A stretch of 54,593 nucleotides of DNA from Thermoleophilia bacterium (GTDB lineage Bacteria > Actinomycetota > Thermoleophilia > Solirubrobacterales > 70-9), in NCBI GenBank assembly GCA_016650125.1, contig JAENWT010000018.1:1-54593 (forward strand), written 5' to 3'. The notes beneath the pieces are model-generated. The model saw only the letters and a list, made by a program, of their open reading frames with translations. It was not told the origin of the DNA and did not search any database. Each line of letters opens with the position of its first letter. Position 1 is the stretch's first letter. Of the stretch, positions 32,124-40,711 are shown piece after piece. The translations under genes were made by a program, and so were the position numbers.

Positions 32124-33440
32124 ATGAGAATCAAGACCACTTTTCTAGCCGTAGTCCTCGTGACGACCCTGTCGTCCGGAGTCGCCATGGCCGCCACGCC
32201 GCGGCCGCTGCCAAACCCCGACCGGGCCGCGGTCACGCCCCGGATGTTGAACAAAAGCGCGGTAATAAGCGCCAGCCAGGTCTGTCCGGCGATGCGCCGG
32301 CTGGCGAGTCTCGGCAACAGTGCCCCCGGGCTGAGGGTCAAGAACCTCGCCAGTGGCGAGACCGTCTGCAGCCTCCATTCCCGTTCGCCGCGGACGCTCG
32401 CCTCGAACACGAAGATCTTCACGACCTCGACCACTCTGGGCCGGCTCGGTGCGGACCACCGGTATCGGACCCGGGTCTTTGCCAGCGGCGAGATCACCGG
32501 CAAGGGCGTGCTCAAGGGCAACCTCTACCTCAAGGGCGGCGGTGACCCGACTTTTTCGCAGCGCAGAGTGCTCGCGGCCTACGGCGGTACCGGTGCCCGC
32601 CTCGAGAAGCTCGCGACCAAGGTCGAGAAGGCCGGCATCAAACGCGTCACCGGCCGGTTGATCGGCGACGACTCGGTATTCGATCACCTGAAAGGCATCT
32701 CCGATTCCGGATACGGGACGAGTCCTTACGTGGGCCCGCTTTCCGGCCTGTCGGTGAACTTCGGTTATACCAGCGCCTCGTTCAACCATTTCAGCTCGGA
32801 CCCGGCCAAGCTGGGGACGAAGATCATGGCCCGGGAACTACGGCAGCGCGGCATCCACGTCAAAAAGGACATCGCCCTGAAGATTACGCCGAAACGGGCG
32901 ATAGTCGGGGGGCTGATCGCCCGCCAGGTCTCCCCCGACATGGCCTCGATGGCCCGAATGACCAACAAGGATTCGAACAACTTTTTCGCCGAGATACTGT
33001 TGAAGAATCTCGGTGCGAATGTTCGGGGATCCGGCACAACGCATGCCGGCACGACCGTAGTCGAGCGTTACGCGCACAAACTCGGTTCTGACATCCATCA
33101 GGTTGACGGTTCCGGACTAAGCGGAGCCAACCGCTCGAGCCCGGCCGATGTGGTCAAGATGCTGGCCGGGGTGTACCAGGAGCCCTTCCGCAAGGACTTC
33201 GTCAAATCGCTGGCGATCGCCGGCCGCGATGGCACGCTGGCCGACCGGATGCGCGGTACGGCGGCGCAAGACAACTGTCACGGCAAGACGGGCACGATCA
33301 CGGGCGTCAGCGCTCTGTCCGGCTACTGCCTCAACGGCAAGCACAAGTACGCCTTCTCGATCCTGATGAACGGCGTCAGCAACCTGGATTCCGCGCATCG
33401 AGGGCAGGACAAAATAGCCGCCCTGATCGCCCGCCTCTAG
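32124..33440 (+). CDS. dacB: D-alanyl-D-alanine carboxypeptidase/endopeptidase (PBP4, S13 family)
   Basis: 438 residues, exported (signal peptide 1-23, ending VAMAATP). It trims peptidoglycan stem peptides. The three penicillin-binding motifs are present: SNTK (Ser94, Lys97), SNN in KDSNNFFAEILLKNLG and KTG in HGKTGTITG. The insert between the first two motifs (YLKGGGDPTFS ... YTSASFNHFSS) is typical of PBP4. ATG 32124 begins the signal peptide; no clear Shine-Dalgarno or TANNNT element is present, so its promoter is unclear. Its stop shares CTAG with the ligA stop on the other strand. Confidence 0.93.
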   Translation: MRIKTTFLAVVLVTTLSSGVAMAATPRPLPNPDRAAVTPRMLNKSAVISASQVCPAMRRLASLGNSAPGLRVKNLASGETVCSLHSRSPRTLASNTKIFTTSTTLGRLGADHRYRTRVFASGEITGKGVLKGNLYLKGGGDPTFSQRRVLAAYGGTGARLEKLATKVEKAGIKRVTGRLIGDDSVFDHLKGISDSGYGTSPYVGPLSGLSVNFGYTSASFNHFSSDPAKLGTKIMARELRQRGIHVKKDIALKITPKRAIVGGLIARQVSPDMASMARMTNKDSNNFFAEILLKNLGANVRGSGTTHAGTTVVERYAHKLGSDIHQVDGSGLSGANRSSPADVVKMLAGVYQEPFRKDFVKSLAIAGRDGTLADRMRGTAAQDNCHGKTGTITGVSALSGYCLNGKHKYAFSILMNGVSNLDSAHRGQDKIAALIARL

Positions 33441-35467
33441 GGCTCTTCGCCGGCCAGCAGTTTCTCGAAGCCTTCGCGGTCCAGGATCGGGATTTCGAAC
33501 TTCTCGGCCTTCTCCAGCTTCGAGCCGGCGCTCTCGCCCGCCACCACGTAGTCGGTCTTCTTCGAGACCGAGCCGGTTATCTTGCCGCCGGCCCGCTTGA
33601 CCATCGCTCCGGCTTCGTCGCGGGTCAGCCCCTCCAGGGTTCCGGTCAGGACCACGGTCTTGCCCTCGAGCGGACCGCCTTCCTGCCGCCTTTCGGACTC
33701 GGCGAGCTCCATCTTCAGCCCGGCCTCGCGCAGCCGCTCGATGATTTCCCAGGTGCGTTCCTCGCCCAGTGACTCGCTGATCTGGCGGGCCATGATCGGG
33801 CCGACGCCTTCGGTCCCTTCGATCCGCTCGGGATCGGCTTCGTGGAGGGCGTCGATCGTGCCGAATTCGGCCGCCAGCGCTTCCGCCGTGACCGAACCCA
33901 CCCCGGGCAGCCCCATAGCGAAGAGAACCCTGGCGAACGGAACTTCGCGGGAGCGCTCGATCTCGGTAATCAGGTTGCGGGCGGAGATCTCACCCATCCC
34001 GCTGAGCGCTTCGAGCTGCTCCTGCTTCAGGTCGTAGATGTCGGCCACGTCGCTGATCAGCCCCTCTTCGAGGAACCGGTAGACCTGCTTCTCCCCCAGG
34101 CCCTCGATGTCCATCGCGCCGCGCGAGACGAAATGCTTGATGTGCTGGAAGATCTGGCCGGGGCAACCGGAACGGTTCGGGCAGATCGAAAAGACCGAAT
34201 CCTCGGGCTTGACGATGTCGGTGCCACAGGCCGGGCATCTGCGCGGCGGCTTCGGCTTGACCGCGTCCTTCGGGCGCTTCTGGGGCAGGGCCGAGACCAC
34301 CTGGGGGATGACGTCGCCGGCCCGCAGCACGACGACCGTGTCCCCGGCCCGCACGTCCTTGCGCTCGAGGTCCTCCTCGTTGTGGAGGGTCGCGTTCGAC
34401 ACGGTGACCCCGCCCACCCGGACGGGCTCGAGCTTGGCCCAGGGGACCATGTGGCCGGTCCGGCCGACGTTCCACTCGATCTCGAGCAGCTTCGTCGTCG
34501 CCGTGGTCGGTGGGAACTTCCAGGCGATTGCCCAGCGGGGCTCGCGGCCGGCCGACCCGAGCTCCTTCCAGAGGTCGAGCTGGTCGACCTTGATCACTAC
34601 GCCGTCGATCTCGAAGTCGATCCTGTCGCGGTTGTCGAGCCACCAGCGGCAGCGCTCGAGGACTTCCTCGATCGTCTTGTGCTGAGCGGTGTCGGGATTG
34701 GTCTTGAAGCCGTGCTCGGCCAGCCACTGGACCTCGTCGTAGTGGGTGTTCAGCTGCCGGATGCCGTCAGTCGTGCCGAGCGCGTAGGACCAGATCGAAA
34801 GCGGCCGCTCTGCGGTCGCCTTGGGGTCGACCTGCCGGATCGAACCGGCGGCCGAGTTGCGCGGATTTGCGAAGGCGGGAAGGTCGGCGTCAACCCGGCG
34901 CTGGTTGAGCTCGGCGAATGCGGCCAGCGGCATATAAACCTCCCCTCTAACTTCGACCAGGGCCGGCGCGTTCTTGATCTCCTTCGGCAGTTCCTCGATC
35001 GTCTCGATGTTGTGGGTGACGTCTTCGCCGACCCGTCCGTCGCCCCGGGTCGCGCCCCGCTTGAGCTTGCCGTCCTCGTAGGTAAGGGAGATCGCCAGGC
35101 CGTCGATCTTGGGCTCGGTCACGTAAGTGAGTCCATCCGCGTCGATGTCCCGTTTGGCCAGGTGGTTGCGGATCCTCTTCTCCCAGGCGATCAGCTCCTC
35201 TTCGGTCCGCGCGTTGGCCAGGGAAAGCATGGGGATGGCGTGCTCGACCGGTGCGAAACCGGCGGCCGGGGCCGCTCCGACCCGCTGGGTCGGTGAGTCG
35301 CCCGTGACCAGCTCCGGGTACTCCTCCTCGAGCTTCGTAAGCTCGGCGTAGAGGTTGTCGTACTCCTCGTCGGAGATCGCCGGGTCGTCCTCCTGGTGGT
35401 ACAGGTAGATGTGGTGGTTCAGCTCCTCGCGGAGCTTCGCGATCTTCATTCCGGGGGTTTCGGCCAC
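33437..35467 (-). CDS. ligA: NAD-dependent DNA ligase LigA
   Basis: 676 residues, full length. It seals nicks using NAD. Domains in order: Ia (HHIYLYHQEDDPAISDEEYD), adenylation domain with Lys120 in KIDG, OB fold, the four-Cys zinc finger (CPACG ... CPNRSGCPG), helix-hairpin-helix region (GMGEISARNL, LPGVGSVTAEALAAEF) and a C-terminal BRCT domain (GKTVVLTGTLEGLTRDEA). GTG 35467 is used; ATG 35449 is possible. It follows surE by nine bases. The TAG stop overlaps that of dacB tail to tail. Confidence 0.97.
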   Translation of the reverse strand: MAETPGMKIAKLREELNHHIYLYHQEDDPAISDEEYDNLYAELTKLEEEYPELVTGDSPTQRVGAAPAAGFAPVEHAIPMLSLANARTEEELIAWEKRIRNHLAKRDIDADGLTYVTEPKIDGLAISLTYEDGKLKRGATRGDGRVGEDVTHNIETIEELPKEIKNAPALVEVRGEVYMPLAAFAELNQRRVDADLPAFANPRNSAAGSIRQVDPKATAERPLSIWSYALGTTDGIRQLNTHYDEVQWLAEHGFKTNPDTAQHKTIEEVLERCRWWLDNRDRIDFEIDGVVIKVDQLDLWKELGSAGREPRWAIAWKFPPTTATTKLLEIEWNVGRTGHMVPWAKLEPVRVGGVTVSNATLHNEEDLERKDVRAGDTVVVLRAGDVIPQVVSALPQKRPKDAVKPKPPRRCPACGTDIVKPEDSVFSICPNRSGCPGQIFQHIKHFVSRGAMDIEGLGEKQVYRFLEEGLISDVADIYDLKQEQLEALSGMGEISARNLITEIERSREVPFARVLFAMGLPGVGSVTAEALAAEFGTIDALHEADPERIEGTEGVGPIMARQISESLGEERTWEIIERLREAGLKMELAESERRQEGGPLEGKTVVLTGTLEGLTRDEAGAMVKRAGGKITGSVSKKTDYVVAGESAGSKLEKAEKFEIPILDREGFEKLLAGEEP

Positions 35468-35476
35468 CTCGGGTGC

Positions 35477-36286
35477 TTACCCTTTCGCGACGCCGAGAAC
35501 CCGCTCGAAGTCACGCTGCCGGAGGCCTTCGAGTTCCCCGTGGTGGGTCCAGTCGAGCTCGAGCGGTGTCACCGAGATCCGATCGCGCGCGATCGCACCG
35601 ATGTCGGTGCCGGACTCATCGCCGAGCCCCGGTTCGAAGCCGTAGATCCGGTAGCTCTTGCGACCGGTCTCCTTGTCGTGCTCGATCTCTCGCAGCTCAT
35701 CACGATACAGCCGCTTGCCGAGTTTGGTCACGTCCACACCTGCCGGTTTTGCGCCGGGCACGTTGATGTTGAGAAGCGTGCCCTCGGGAAGCGGGTGCTC
35801 GATGATCTCGCGGACCGTGTCCGCGGTGAATCGCGCCGAGACTTCAAAGTCATACTGCTTTTGCGGCGAGTAACCCATGTGACCGTTCTCGGACTGCTGG
35901 GAAACCGCGATGGCTGGAATGCCGAGGAGGATGCCCTCGAGGGCCGCAGCGACCGTGCCGGAGTAGGTCACATCATCACCGAGGTTCAGCCCGTGGTTGA
36001 TTCCCGAGACGACCAGGTCGGGCTTGTCCCCGACCAGCCCGACATCAGCGAACCTGACGCAATCGACCGGAGTGCCATCGGTGGCATGACCGATATCGCC
36101 GTCTTTGAACTTGACCTGCTCGATCGAAAGCGGGGAACGGGTCGTGATGCTGCGGGCCGAAGCGCTGCGGTTCGAGTCGGGTGCGATCACGTCGAGGGTC
36201 ACGCCTTCGATCTGGCGAAGCTCCCGGCGGAGTGCCTGGAGGCCCTGGGCCCCGATCCCGTCGTCATTGGTCAGCAGAATGCGCAC
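35477..36286 (-). CDS. surE: 5'/3'-nucleotidase SurE
   Basis: 269 residues; dephosphorylates nucleoside monophosphates, linked to stress survival. Signatures: LTNDDG with metal-binding Asp8 and Asp9, APDSNRSASARSIT, GTPVDCV, SGINHGLNLGDDVTYSGTVAAA. GTG 36286 is the start because TATTCT lies exactly six bases upstream and the conserved MRILLTNDDG begins there. It is followed closely by ligA, forming a likely two-gene operon. Confidence 0.95.
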   Translation of the reverse strand: MRILLTNDDGIGAQGLQALRRELRQIEGVTLDVIAPDSNRSASARSITTRSPLSIEQVKFKDGDIGHATDGTPVDCVRFADVGLVGDKPDLVVSGINHGLNLGDDVTYSGTVAAALEGILLGIPAIAVSQQSENGHMGYSPQKQYDFEVSARFTADTVREIIEHPLPEGTLLNINVPGAKPAGVDVTKLGKRLYRDELREIEHDKETGRKSYRIYGFEPGLGDESGTDIGAIARDRISVTPLELDWTHHGELEGLRQRDFERVLGVAKG

Positions 36287-36292
36287 CCGCCA

Positions 36293-36327
36293 AGAATAGG
36301 TGACCTAGTGGTTCGAGCAAGCTCGAA
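36293..36327 (-). promoter_or_regulatory. surE promoter with overlapping palindrome
   Basis: Minus strand: TATTCT (36293-36298), six bases before GTG 36286, with TTGCTC (36315-36320) as a possible -35 at 16 bases. The palindrome TTCGAGCAAGCTCGAA (36312-36327) covers the -35. No T-tract follows, so it is more likely a binding site than the truA terminator. Confidence 0.5.
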
Positions 36328-36336
36328 GGCCCTTGG

Positions 36337-37140
36337 TCAGCGGATCAGCCGGCGGGGCGGCGGTTCCGGGTAATCCACCCGGACGATGCTGAGCCCTTCC
36401 GCCGGTGCGGTCATGCCTGCCTCGGGCCGCTCGGCACCTTCCAGCAAGGCCGCGAAGTCTTCGATAGTGCGACTACCGTCTGCCACCTCGACCATCGTCC
36501 CGACCAGAACCCGGACCATGCTCCGGAGGAACGACTCGCCGGTGATCCAGAACTGCAGGGTGTCGGTCTTCAACGGCTCCCCGGCAGCCGGATCCTCGAG
36601 CCCCGGCTCGTCAATCCAGCAGGCGGAATGGATCAGCCGTTCGAATCGTGTGTGGTAGGTCTCGGTCGGCGTGAACGCGGTGAAGTCGTGCTGCCCTTGA
36701 ATCGCCTCGGCACAGCGGTCGAGCGCCTCGCGGTCGAGGGGGCGCGAGATCCACCAGGCCCGCCCCGGCGCGAAGGGGCTGCCCGGCTTGCGGTTGAGGA
36801 TCCGGTAGCAATAGGTCCGCGAAACGGCGTCACGGCGGGCATCGAAGGAGCTCTCGACCCGCGTCACCGCCCGGATTGCCAGCTCAACGGGGGTCAGCCC
36901 GTTGAGGCTGCGGATGATCGAAGCCGGCATCTCGCCGTCGTAGGAGAAGCTCGCCACCTGGCCCAGTGCGTGAACGCCGGCATCGGTCCGGCCGGCGGTG
37001 ATGACTTCGAGTTCCGGTGCCCGAAGGGTGATCCGCAGCGCGTGCTCGATGCAGCCCTGGACGGTGTGGGTGCCGTCCTGACGGCCCCAGCCACTGAAGG
37101 CGGTGCCGTCATATTCGATGTCAAGCCGGTAGGTGGGCAA
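36337..37140 (-). CDS. truA: tRNA pseudouridine(38-40) synthase TruA
   Basis: 267 residues. It isomerises uridines 38-40 in the tRNA anticodon arm. Seen: YRLDIEYDGTAFSGW at the start, catalytic Asp53 in GRTDAGVHA, and the C-terminal FLRSMVRVLVGTMVEV motif. It starts at TTG 37140 with TAGGCT six bases upstream and no Shine-Dalgarno. In many bacteria truA directly follows rplQ; here an NHL-repeat gene and an inverted-repeat-rich gap lie between them. Confidence 0.95.
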   Translation of the reverse strand: MPTYRLDIEYDGTAFSGWGRQDGTHTVQGCIEHALRITLRAPELEVITAGRTDAGVHALGQVASFSYDGEMPASIIRSLNGLTPVELAIRAVTRVESSFDARRDAVSRTYCYRILNRKPGSPFAPGRAWWISRPLDREALDRCAEAIQGQHDFTAFTPTETYHTRFERLIHSACWIDEPGLEDPAAGEPLKTDTLQFWITGESFLRSMVRVLVGTMVEVADGSRTIEDFAALLEGAERPEAGMTAPAEGLSIVRVDYPEPPPRRLIR

Positions 37141-37146
37141 GCGGCC

Positions 37147-37152
37147 AGCCTA
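37147..37152 (-). promoter_or_regulatory. -10 element of a leaderless promoter (truA)
   Basis: TAGGCT on the minus strand, six bases before TTG 37140; same hexamer as at the TetR and metalloprotease genes. No convincing -35. Confidence 0.5.
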
Positions 37153-37181
37153 GTGGCCGGATGCGGCCCGGGCCGCTGGGG

Positions 37182-38543
37182 CTACCAATAAGGCTGGATG
37201 ATCTGGAGCCTGGCCTTGTCCTTCTTGCTACCGGCGTAGGCGGAAATCGTGACCTTGCCGCGGGAACCGCGCCTGGCGGTCACCTTGAAGCTCTTGGTTA
37301 CTGTCCACTCTGGCTTGATGCGGTCGATGAAGAGCTTCTGGGGTCGCGGCTTTACTCGTTTCTTCTGGCTGGAGCCGAAGCTCACTTCGACGACCCGAGC
37401 AGCACGATTGCCGGTGTTGGTCACGGCGACTTCCATCTTCAGGTAGCCGTCACCGTAGATCCAGCTGGCACCCTTGATCTCGACTTTGGTGATTCTCGGA
37501 CCCTTGTCGGGGATGGCGCATTTCTTCTTGGTGCAGCCACCCTTGCCACCCTTGCCGCCGTTGTTGTTACCGCCACCCGAAGGGCCGGTCGGTCCGGTTG
37601 GGCCAGTTCCTGTGGTGCCGGTCGGGCCGTCAGGGACGATCGCCCCGCCGATGCGCTCGACCTTGTTGTGTCCCGTGTCGGCAACGAAGAGCGATCCCGA
37701 GGTGTCGACTGCGGCGCCGGTCGGGCCGGCGAAAGTGCCGACGCCCGGTCCGGTCCACTTCCGGACGAAGTTGCCGCTGGTGCTCAGCTTCTGAATCCGG
37801 TTGTTGCCGGTGTCGGCGACGTAGGTCGCACCGGCCGCGTCGACGTCGAGTCCGGCGGGTCCGCTGAGGAAACCGTCGCCGGCGCCGGGCGCGCTCCAGA
37901 TGGCGAGGATGCTGCCGGTCGGACTGCTCTTGATGATTCTCGAGTTGCCGGTGTCGGAGATGTAGATGTCACCATCGCCGTCAACCGCGATGCCCTGCGG
38001 GCTTTCGATGCCACCGGCACCTGCGTAGGTGAACTGCGATCCGCACCAGCCCCAGGCGTTGCACCTGACGACCCGGTCATTGCCGGTGTCGGCGACGAAC
38101 ATGTTGCCGCCGCCGTCGATCGCCAGAGCTGCGGGATTCTTGAAGTTGCCGAGGGCGGAACCGTTTGATCCCCACTCGGTCTGGAAGCTGCCGTTCGGGA
38201 AGAGGCGCTGGATCCGGTGATTGCCGGTATCGGCCGAGAAGATCGCGCCACCGGATTCGACGGTGACCCCCTTCGGAACCTTGAACTGGCCGCCCGCTGT
38301 CCCGTTGCTGCCGGTCGCCTGAAGCTGTGTTCCGGCAGGGCTGAACTTGAAGATCTTGTCCTGGCCGGTGGCCGCAACGTAGACCTTCCCGTCCGAGTCG
38401 GTGGCGAGCTGCGATGGACCGGTGACCGCCTTGGGCCAGGCCGCGTCGGCCGAGGTGGCCATCGAGAGAATGCAAAGCGAAGCCACGGCAACTGCGCCGA
38501 ACGCTTTCACGACCACTTGACAACGGGCGAAAGCAGACTTCAA
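37182..38543 (-). CDS. Secreted NHL-repeat propeller protein with collagen-like linker
   Basis: 453 residues with a signal peptide (to about residue 34, TSADAAWP). Six NHL repeats of the form GVTVESGGAIFSADTGNHRI, ALAIDGGGNMFVADTGNDRV, GLDVDAAGATYVADTGNNRI make a beta-propeller (about 40-300). A short GPTGPTGPSGG collagen-like and Gly/Asn-rich linker follows, with a Cys pair (CTKKKC), then a beta-rich domain. Starts at TTG 38543 with GGGAG upstream. Probable binding protein on the cell surface; partner unknown. Its place between rplQ and truA suggests it was inserted into an older gene order. Confidence 0.85.
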   Translation of the reverse strand: MKSAFARCQVVVKAFGAVAVASLCILSMATSADAAWPKAVTGPSQLATDSDGKVYVAATGQDKIFKFSPAGTQLQATGSNGTAGGQFKVPKGVTVESGGAIFSADTGNHRIQRLFPNGSFQTEWGSNGSALGNFKNPAALAIDGGGNMFVADTGNDRVVRCNAWGWCGSQFTYAGAGGIESPQGIAVDGDGDIYISDTGNSRIIKSSPTGSILAIWSAPGAGDGFLSGPAGLDVDAAGATYVADTGNNRIQKLSTSGNFVRKWTGPGVGTFAGPTGAAVDTSGSLFVADTGHNKVERIGGAIVPDGPTGTTGTGPTGPTGPSGGGNNNGGKGGKGGCTKKKCAIPDKGPRITKVEIKGASWIYGDGYLKMEVAVTNTGNRAARVVEVSFGSSQKKRVKPRPQKLFIDRIKPEWTVTKSFKVTARRGSRGKVTISAYAGSKKDKARLQIIQPYW

Positions 38544-38685
38544 GAAAACTCCCTGGATTCGAAATTCAATGCATGACGGTAGCAGAGAACCTGCCTGTCA
38601 TCCTGAAAACACCGGGTTCCCAGGAAGGGCGCGCTAAGTATTACGGGCTATGCGGTGGACCGGAACAGTTTTCGGTCCGTCGTGG

Positions 38686-38742
38686 GGCCTGCGAGATCCC
38701 GAAAGTCAGGGATTATCACCGACTTTCGGGATCTCGGCGGCC
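38686..38742. repeat. Long perfect inverted repeat, possible structured RNA or insertion remnant
   Basis: CGAGATCCCGAAAGTC (38692-38707) and GACTTTCGGGATCTCG (38721-38736) are 16-bp perfect arms with a 13-base loop. Two mismatched bases further out, GGCC pairs again (38686-38689 with 38739-38742). Neither strand has a T-tract after it, so it is not a standard terminator. Confidence 0.65.
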
Positions 38743-38794
38743 TAAAAACGGCGATGCGGAAGTCCCTATAGCTGCTGGTGCCCAGTCTGCCGGA

Positions 38795-38843
38795 GAGGTG
38801 ACCGGGATAAGTGCCGTCAGGTGGCCTCGATCGGGGTCACCTC
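38795..38843. repeat. 9-bp inverted repeat
   Basis: GAGGTGACC (38795-38803) and GGTCACCTC (38835-38843), 31 bases apart, between the long inverted repeat and the rplQ terminator. Confidence 0.45.
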
Positions 38844-38858
38844 GGGCTCAGGCGTGGG

Positions 38859-38881
38859 AAAAAGGGCGCCCTTGAGCGCCC
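38859..38881 (-). terminator. Terminator of the alpha ribosomal operon
   Basis: Minus strand: stem GGGCGC / GCGCCC (38864-38869 with 38876-38881), six-base loop, then TTTTT (38859-38863). It lies 30 bases after the rplQ stop. Confidence 0.8.
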
Positions 38882-38910
38882 GTTCGAAGTATCAGTCTGC
38901 TGAGAGTCAG

Positions 38911-39264
38911 CTAAACGAGTTCCAGGAAGACCATCTCCGTGGAATCCGACTTCCTCGGGCCGATCTTGATGATCCTTGTGTAGCCACCCGGGCGCTCGGC
39001 GTAACGCGGCGCGATCTCTTCGAAGAGCTTGTGGACCGCGAACTTGTCGTTCCTCAGGGTCGAGAGGGCCTGCCGACGGGCGTGGAGGTCGCCGCGCTTG
39101 GCCAGCGTGATCAGCTTCTCGATTTCGGGCTTGGCCGCCTTGGCCTTCGCCTGGCTGGTCTTGATGCGCTCGTGGTCGATCAGTTCCTTCGAAAGATTCG
39201 CCATCAGCGACTTCCGGTGGGCGGAATCGCGACCGAGCTTGTTTCTTTTCTTGGCGTGGCGCAT
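38911..39264 (-). CDS. rplQ: 50S ribosomal protein L17
   Basis: 117 residues, full length, with the family start MRHAKKRNKLGRDSAHRKSL, followed by KTSQAKAKAAKPEIEKLITL and the C-terminal RPGGYTRIIKIGPRKSDST. It binds 23S rRNA near the exit tunnel. Last gene of the supercluster, 27 bases after rpoA, and followed by a terminator. Confidence 0.97.
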   Translation of the reverse strand: MRHAKKRNKLGRDSAHRKSLMANLSKELIDHERIKTSQAKAKAAKPEIEKLITLAKRGDLHARRQALSTLRNDKFAVHKLFEEIAPRYAERPGGYTRIIKIGPRKSDSTEMVFLELV

Positions 39265-39291
39265 CGTTTTCTCCTAATTACCTGACCGGGG

Positions 39292-40254
39292 TCAGTCCTG
39301 GCGGAGGTCGTAACCGCGGTTCTGCAGGTTCTCGATGACCTCTTCAATTGACTTCTGGCCGAAGTTCGGAATCGCGCCGAGTTCGGACTCTGACTTCTGG
39401 AGCAGCTGGCCGATGGTCTCGACTCCGGCCCGCTTCAGGCAGTTGAAGGAGCGAACGCTGAGCTCGAGCTCGTCGATCAGGATGTCGTTGTCGGGACCGG
39501 CACCGGCGCCATTCGATTCAACGGCTACTTCGGCGACGACCGGCTCACGGGCGGTGAGTTCTTCGACACGATCGGGATCGCTGAAGATCGCGAGGCTCTT
39601 GATCAGGATCTCGGAGGCTTCACGAAGGGCCGTGTTCGGCTCGATCGATCCGTCGGTCTCGAGTTCCAGGGTCAGCTTGTCGTAGTCGGTGCGCTGTCCG
39701 ACACGGGCGGCTTCCACAACGTAGGAGCAACGGCGGATCGGCGAGAAGATCGAGTCGATCGGGATGACGCCGATCGGCTGGTCGTCGTCCTTGTTCTCCT
39801 CGGCCGGGCGGTAACCGCGGCCGCGGCCGATGGTCACGTACATCTCGAGACGGGTCTTCTTCTCGAGCGTGGCGATCGGAGCCCCGGGGTTGAGGATCTC
39901 GACGCCGGCCGGCAGGTCGATGTCGGCGGCGGTGACGTCACCGGGGCCGGTGACGACGATCGGCGCTTCAACCGCGTCGGCCTCGGTGTGCATGCGCACG
40001 ACGAGGTCCTTGAGGTTCAGCACGATGTCGGTGACGTCTTCCTTGACACCGGCGATGTTCGAGAATTCATGGGAAACGTCTTCGATGCGGACCGACGTGA
40101 TCGCGGCGCCGCTCAGTGAAGACAGCAGTACACGCCGAAGGCTGGAGCCGAAGGTGTAACCGAAGCCCTTGTCGAGGGGCTCGATCGTGAAGACGCCCTT
40201 GTTCTCGTTGACCTGCTCGGAGCTGATGCTGGGTACCTGAAAGTCTGTGCTCAT
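39292..40254 (-). CDS. rpoA: RNA polymerase subunit alpha
   Basis: 320 residues. N-terminal dimerisation domain (FTIEPLDKGFGYTFGSSLRR, LSSLSGAAITSVRI, EFSNIAGVKEDV), an acidic linker (about 235-250), and a C-terminal domain with the helix-hairpin-helix SVRSFNCLKRAGVETIGQL that contacts UP elements and activators. Full length. It follows rpsK by 52 bases; rpsD, which often lies between the two, is absent. Confidence 0.98.
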   Translation of the reverse strand: MSTDFQVPSISSEQVNENKGVFTIEPLDKGFGYTFGSSLRRVLLSSLSGAAITSVRIEDVSHEFSNIAGVKEDVTDIVLNLKDLVVRMHTEADAVEAPIVVTGPGDVTAADIDLPAGVEILNPGAPIATLEKKTRLEMYVTIGRGRGYRPAEENKDDDQPIGVIPIDSIFSPIRRCSYVVEAARVGQRTDYDKLTLELETDGSIEPNTALREASEILIKSLAIFSDPDRVEELTAREPVVAEVAVESNGAGAGPDNDILIDELELSVRSFNCLKRAGVETIGQLLQKSESELGAIPNFGQKSIEEVIENLQNRGYDLRQD

Positions 40255-40306
40255 AAAGTTCCTTGGTTATTCGTGGGAGGGGAGGACTGGGCCGAAAGCC
40301 GGAGGC

Positions 40307-40708
40307 CTAGACGCGACGGCGCTTGCGCGGACGGCAGCCGTTGTGTGCCTGGGGGGTGACGTCCTTGACGCTGGTCACGTCAAGCCCTGCGGCCTGAAGT
40401 GAACGAACTGCTGTGTCCTTGCCCGATCCGGCGCCCTTGGCGAAGACCTCGACCTTCTGCAGGCCGTGCTCGATGCCTTTCTTGGCGGCGGCGTCGGCGG
40501 TCACCTGGGCGGCGAACGGCGTCGACTTGCGTGAACCCTTGAATCCGGCACTGCCGGCCGACTCCCAGGCAATGACGTTGCCCTCGAGGTCGGTCAGGGT
40601 GACGATGGTGTTGTTGAAGGAAGTCTTGATGTGCGCCTGCCCGACCGCGATGTTCTTCTTGACGCGGCGACGGGTACGGGCCTTGGCTGGTTTCTTAGCT
40701 GCTGCCAT
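40307..40708 (-). CDS. rpsK: 30S ribosomal protein S11
   Basis: 133 residues, full length. Signatures: [21 protein letters not shown]-type strand, [18 protein letters not shown], and the C-terminal [17 protein letters not shown] that lies along 16S rRNA. The N terminus is a Lys/Arg-rich tail. Three bases after rpsM. Confidence 0.97.
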   Translation of the reverse strand: MAAAKKPAKARTRRRVKKNIAVGQAHIKTSFNNTIVTLTDLEGNVIAWESAGSAGFKGSRKSTPFAAQVTADAAAKKGIEHGLQKVEVFAKGAGSGKDTAVRSLQAAGLDVTSVKDVTPQAHNGCRPRKRRRV

Positions 40709-40711
40709 GGT

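Larger units (their letters stand above)
38544..38910. other. Inverted-repeat-rich gene-free interval
   Basis: This 367-base gap has no supported gene. It holds the rplQ terminator (38859-38881) and several inverted repeats: 38657-38678 (GGACCG / CGGTCC), 38686-38742, and 38795-38843. I recognise no riboswitch or known RNA consensus. Confidence 0.6.

Noticed and set aside
33842-35296. Long plus-strand open frame (484 codons) antisense to ligA
   Set aside because: ligA is complete and conserved; the antisense frame has no family features and is a typical high-GC shadow. The same applies to the long frames at 10440-11594 and 27002-27847.
36312-36327. Palindrome after truA as its terminator
   Set aside because: No T-tract follows on the minus strand and it overlaps the surE -35 region, so a regulatory role is more likely.
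38544-38910. Possible c-di-AMP or other known riboswitch upstream of the NHL gene
   Set aside because: No consensus core of a known riboswitch class was seen; only inverted repeats remain, reported as a finding.
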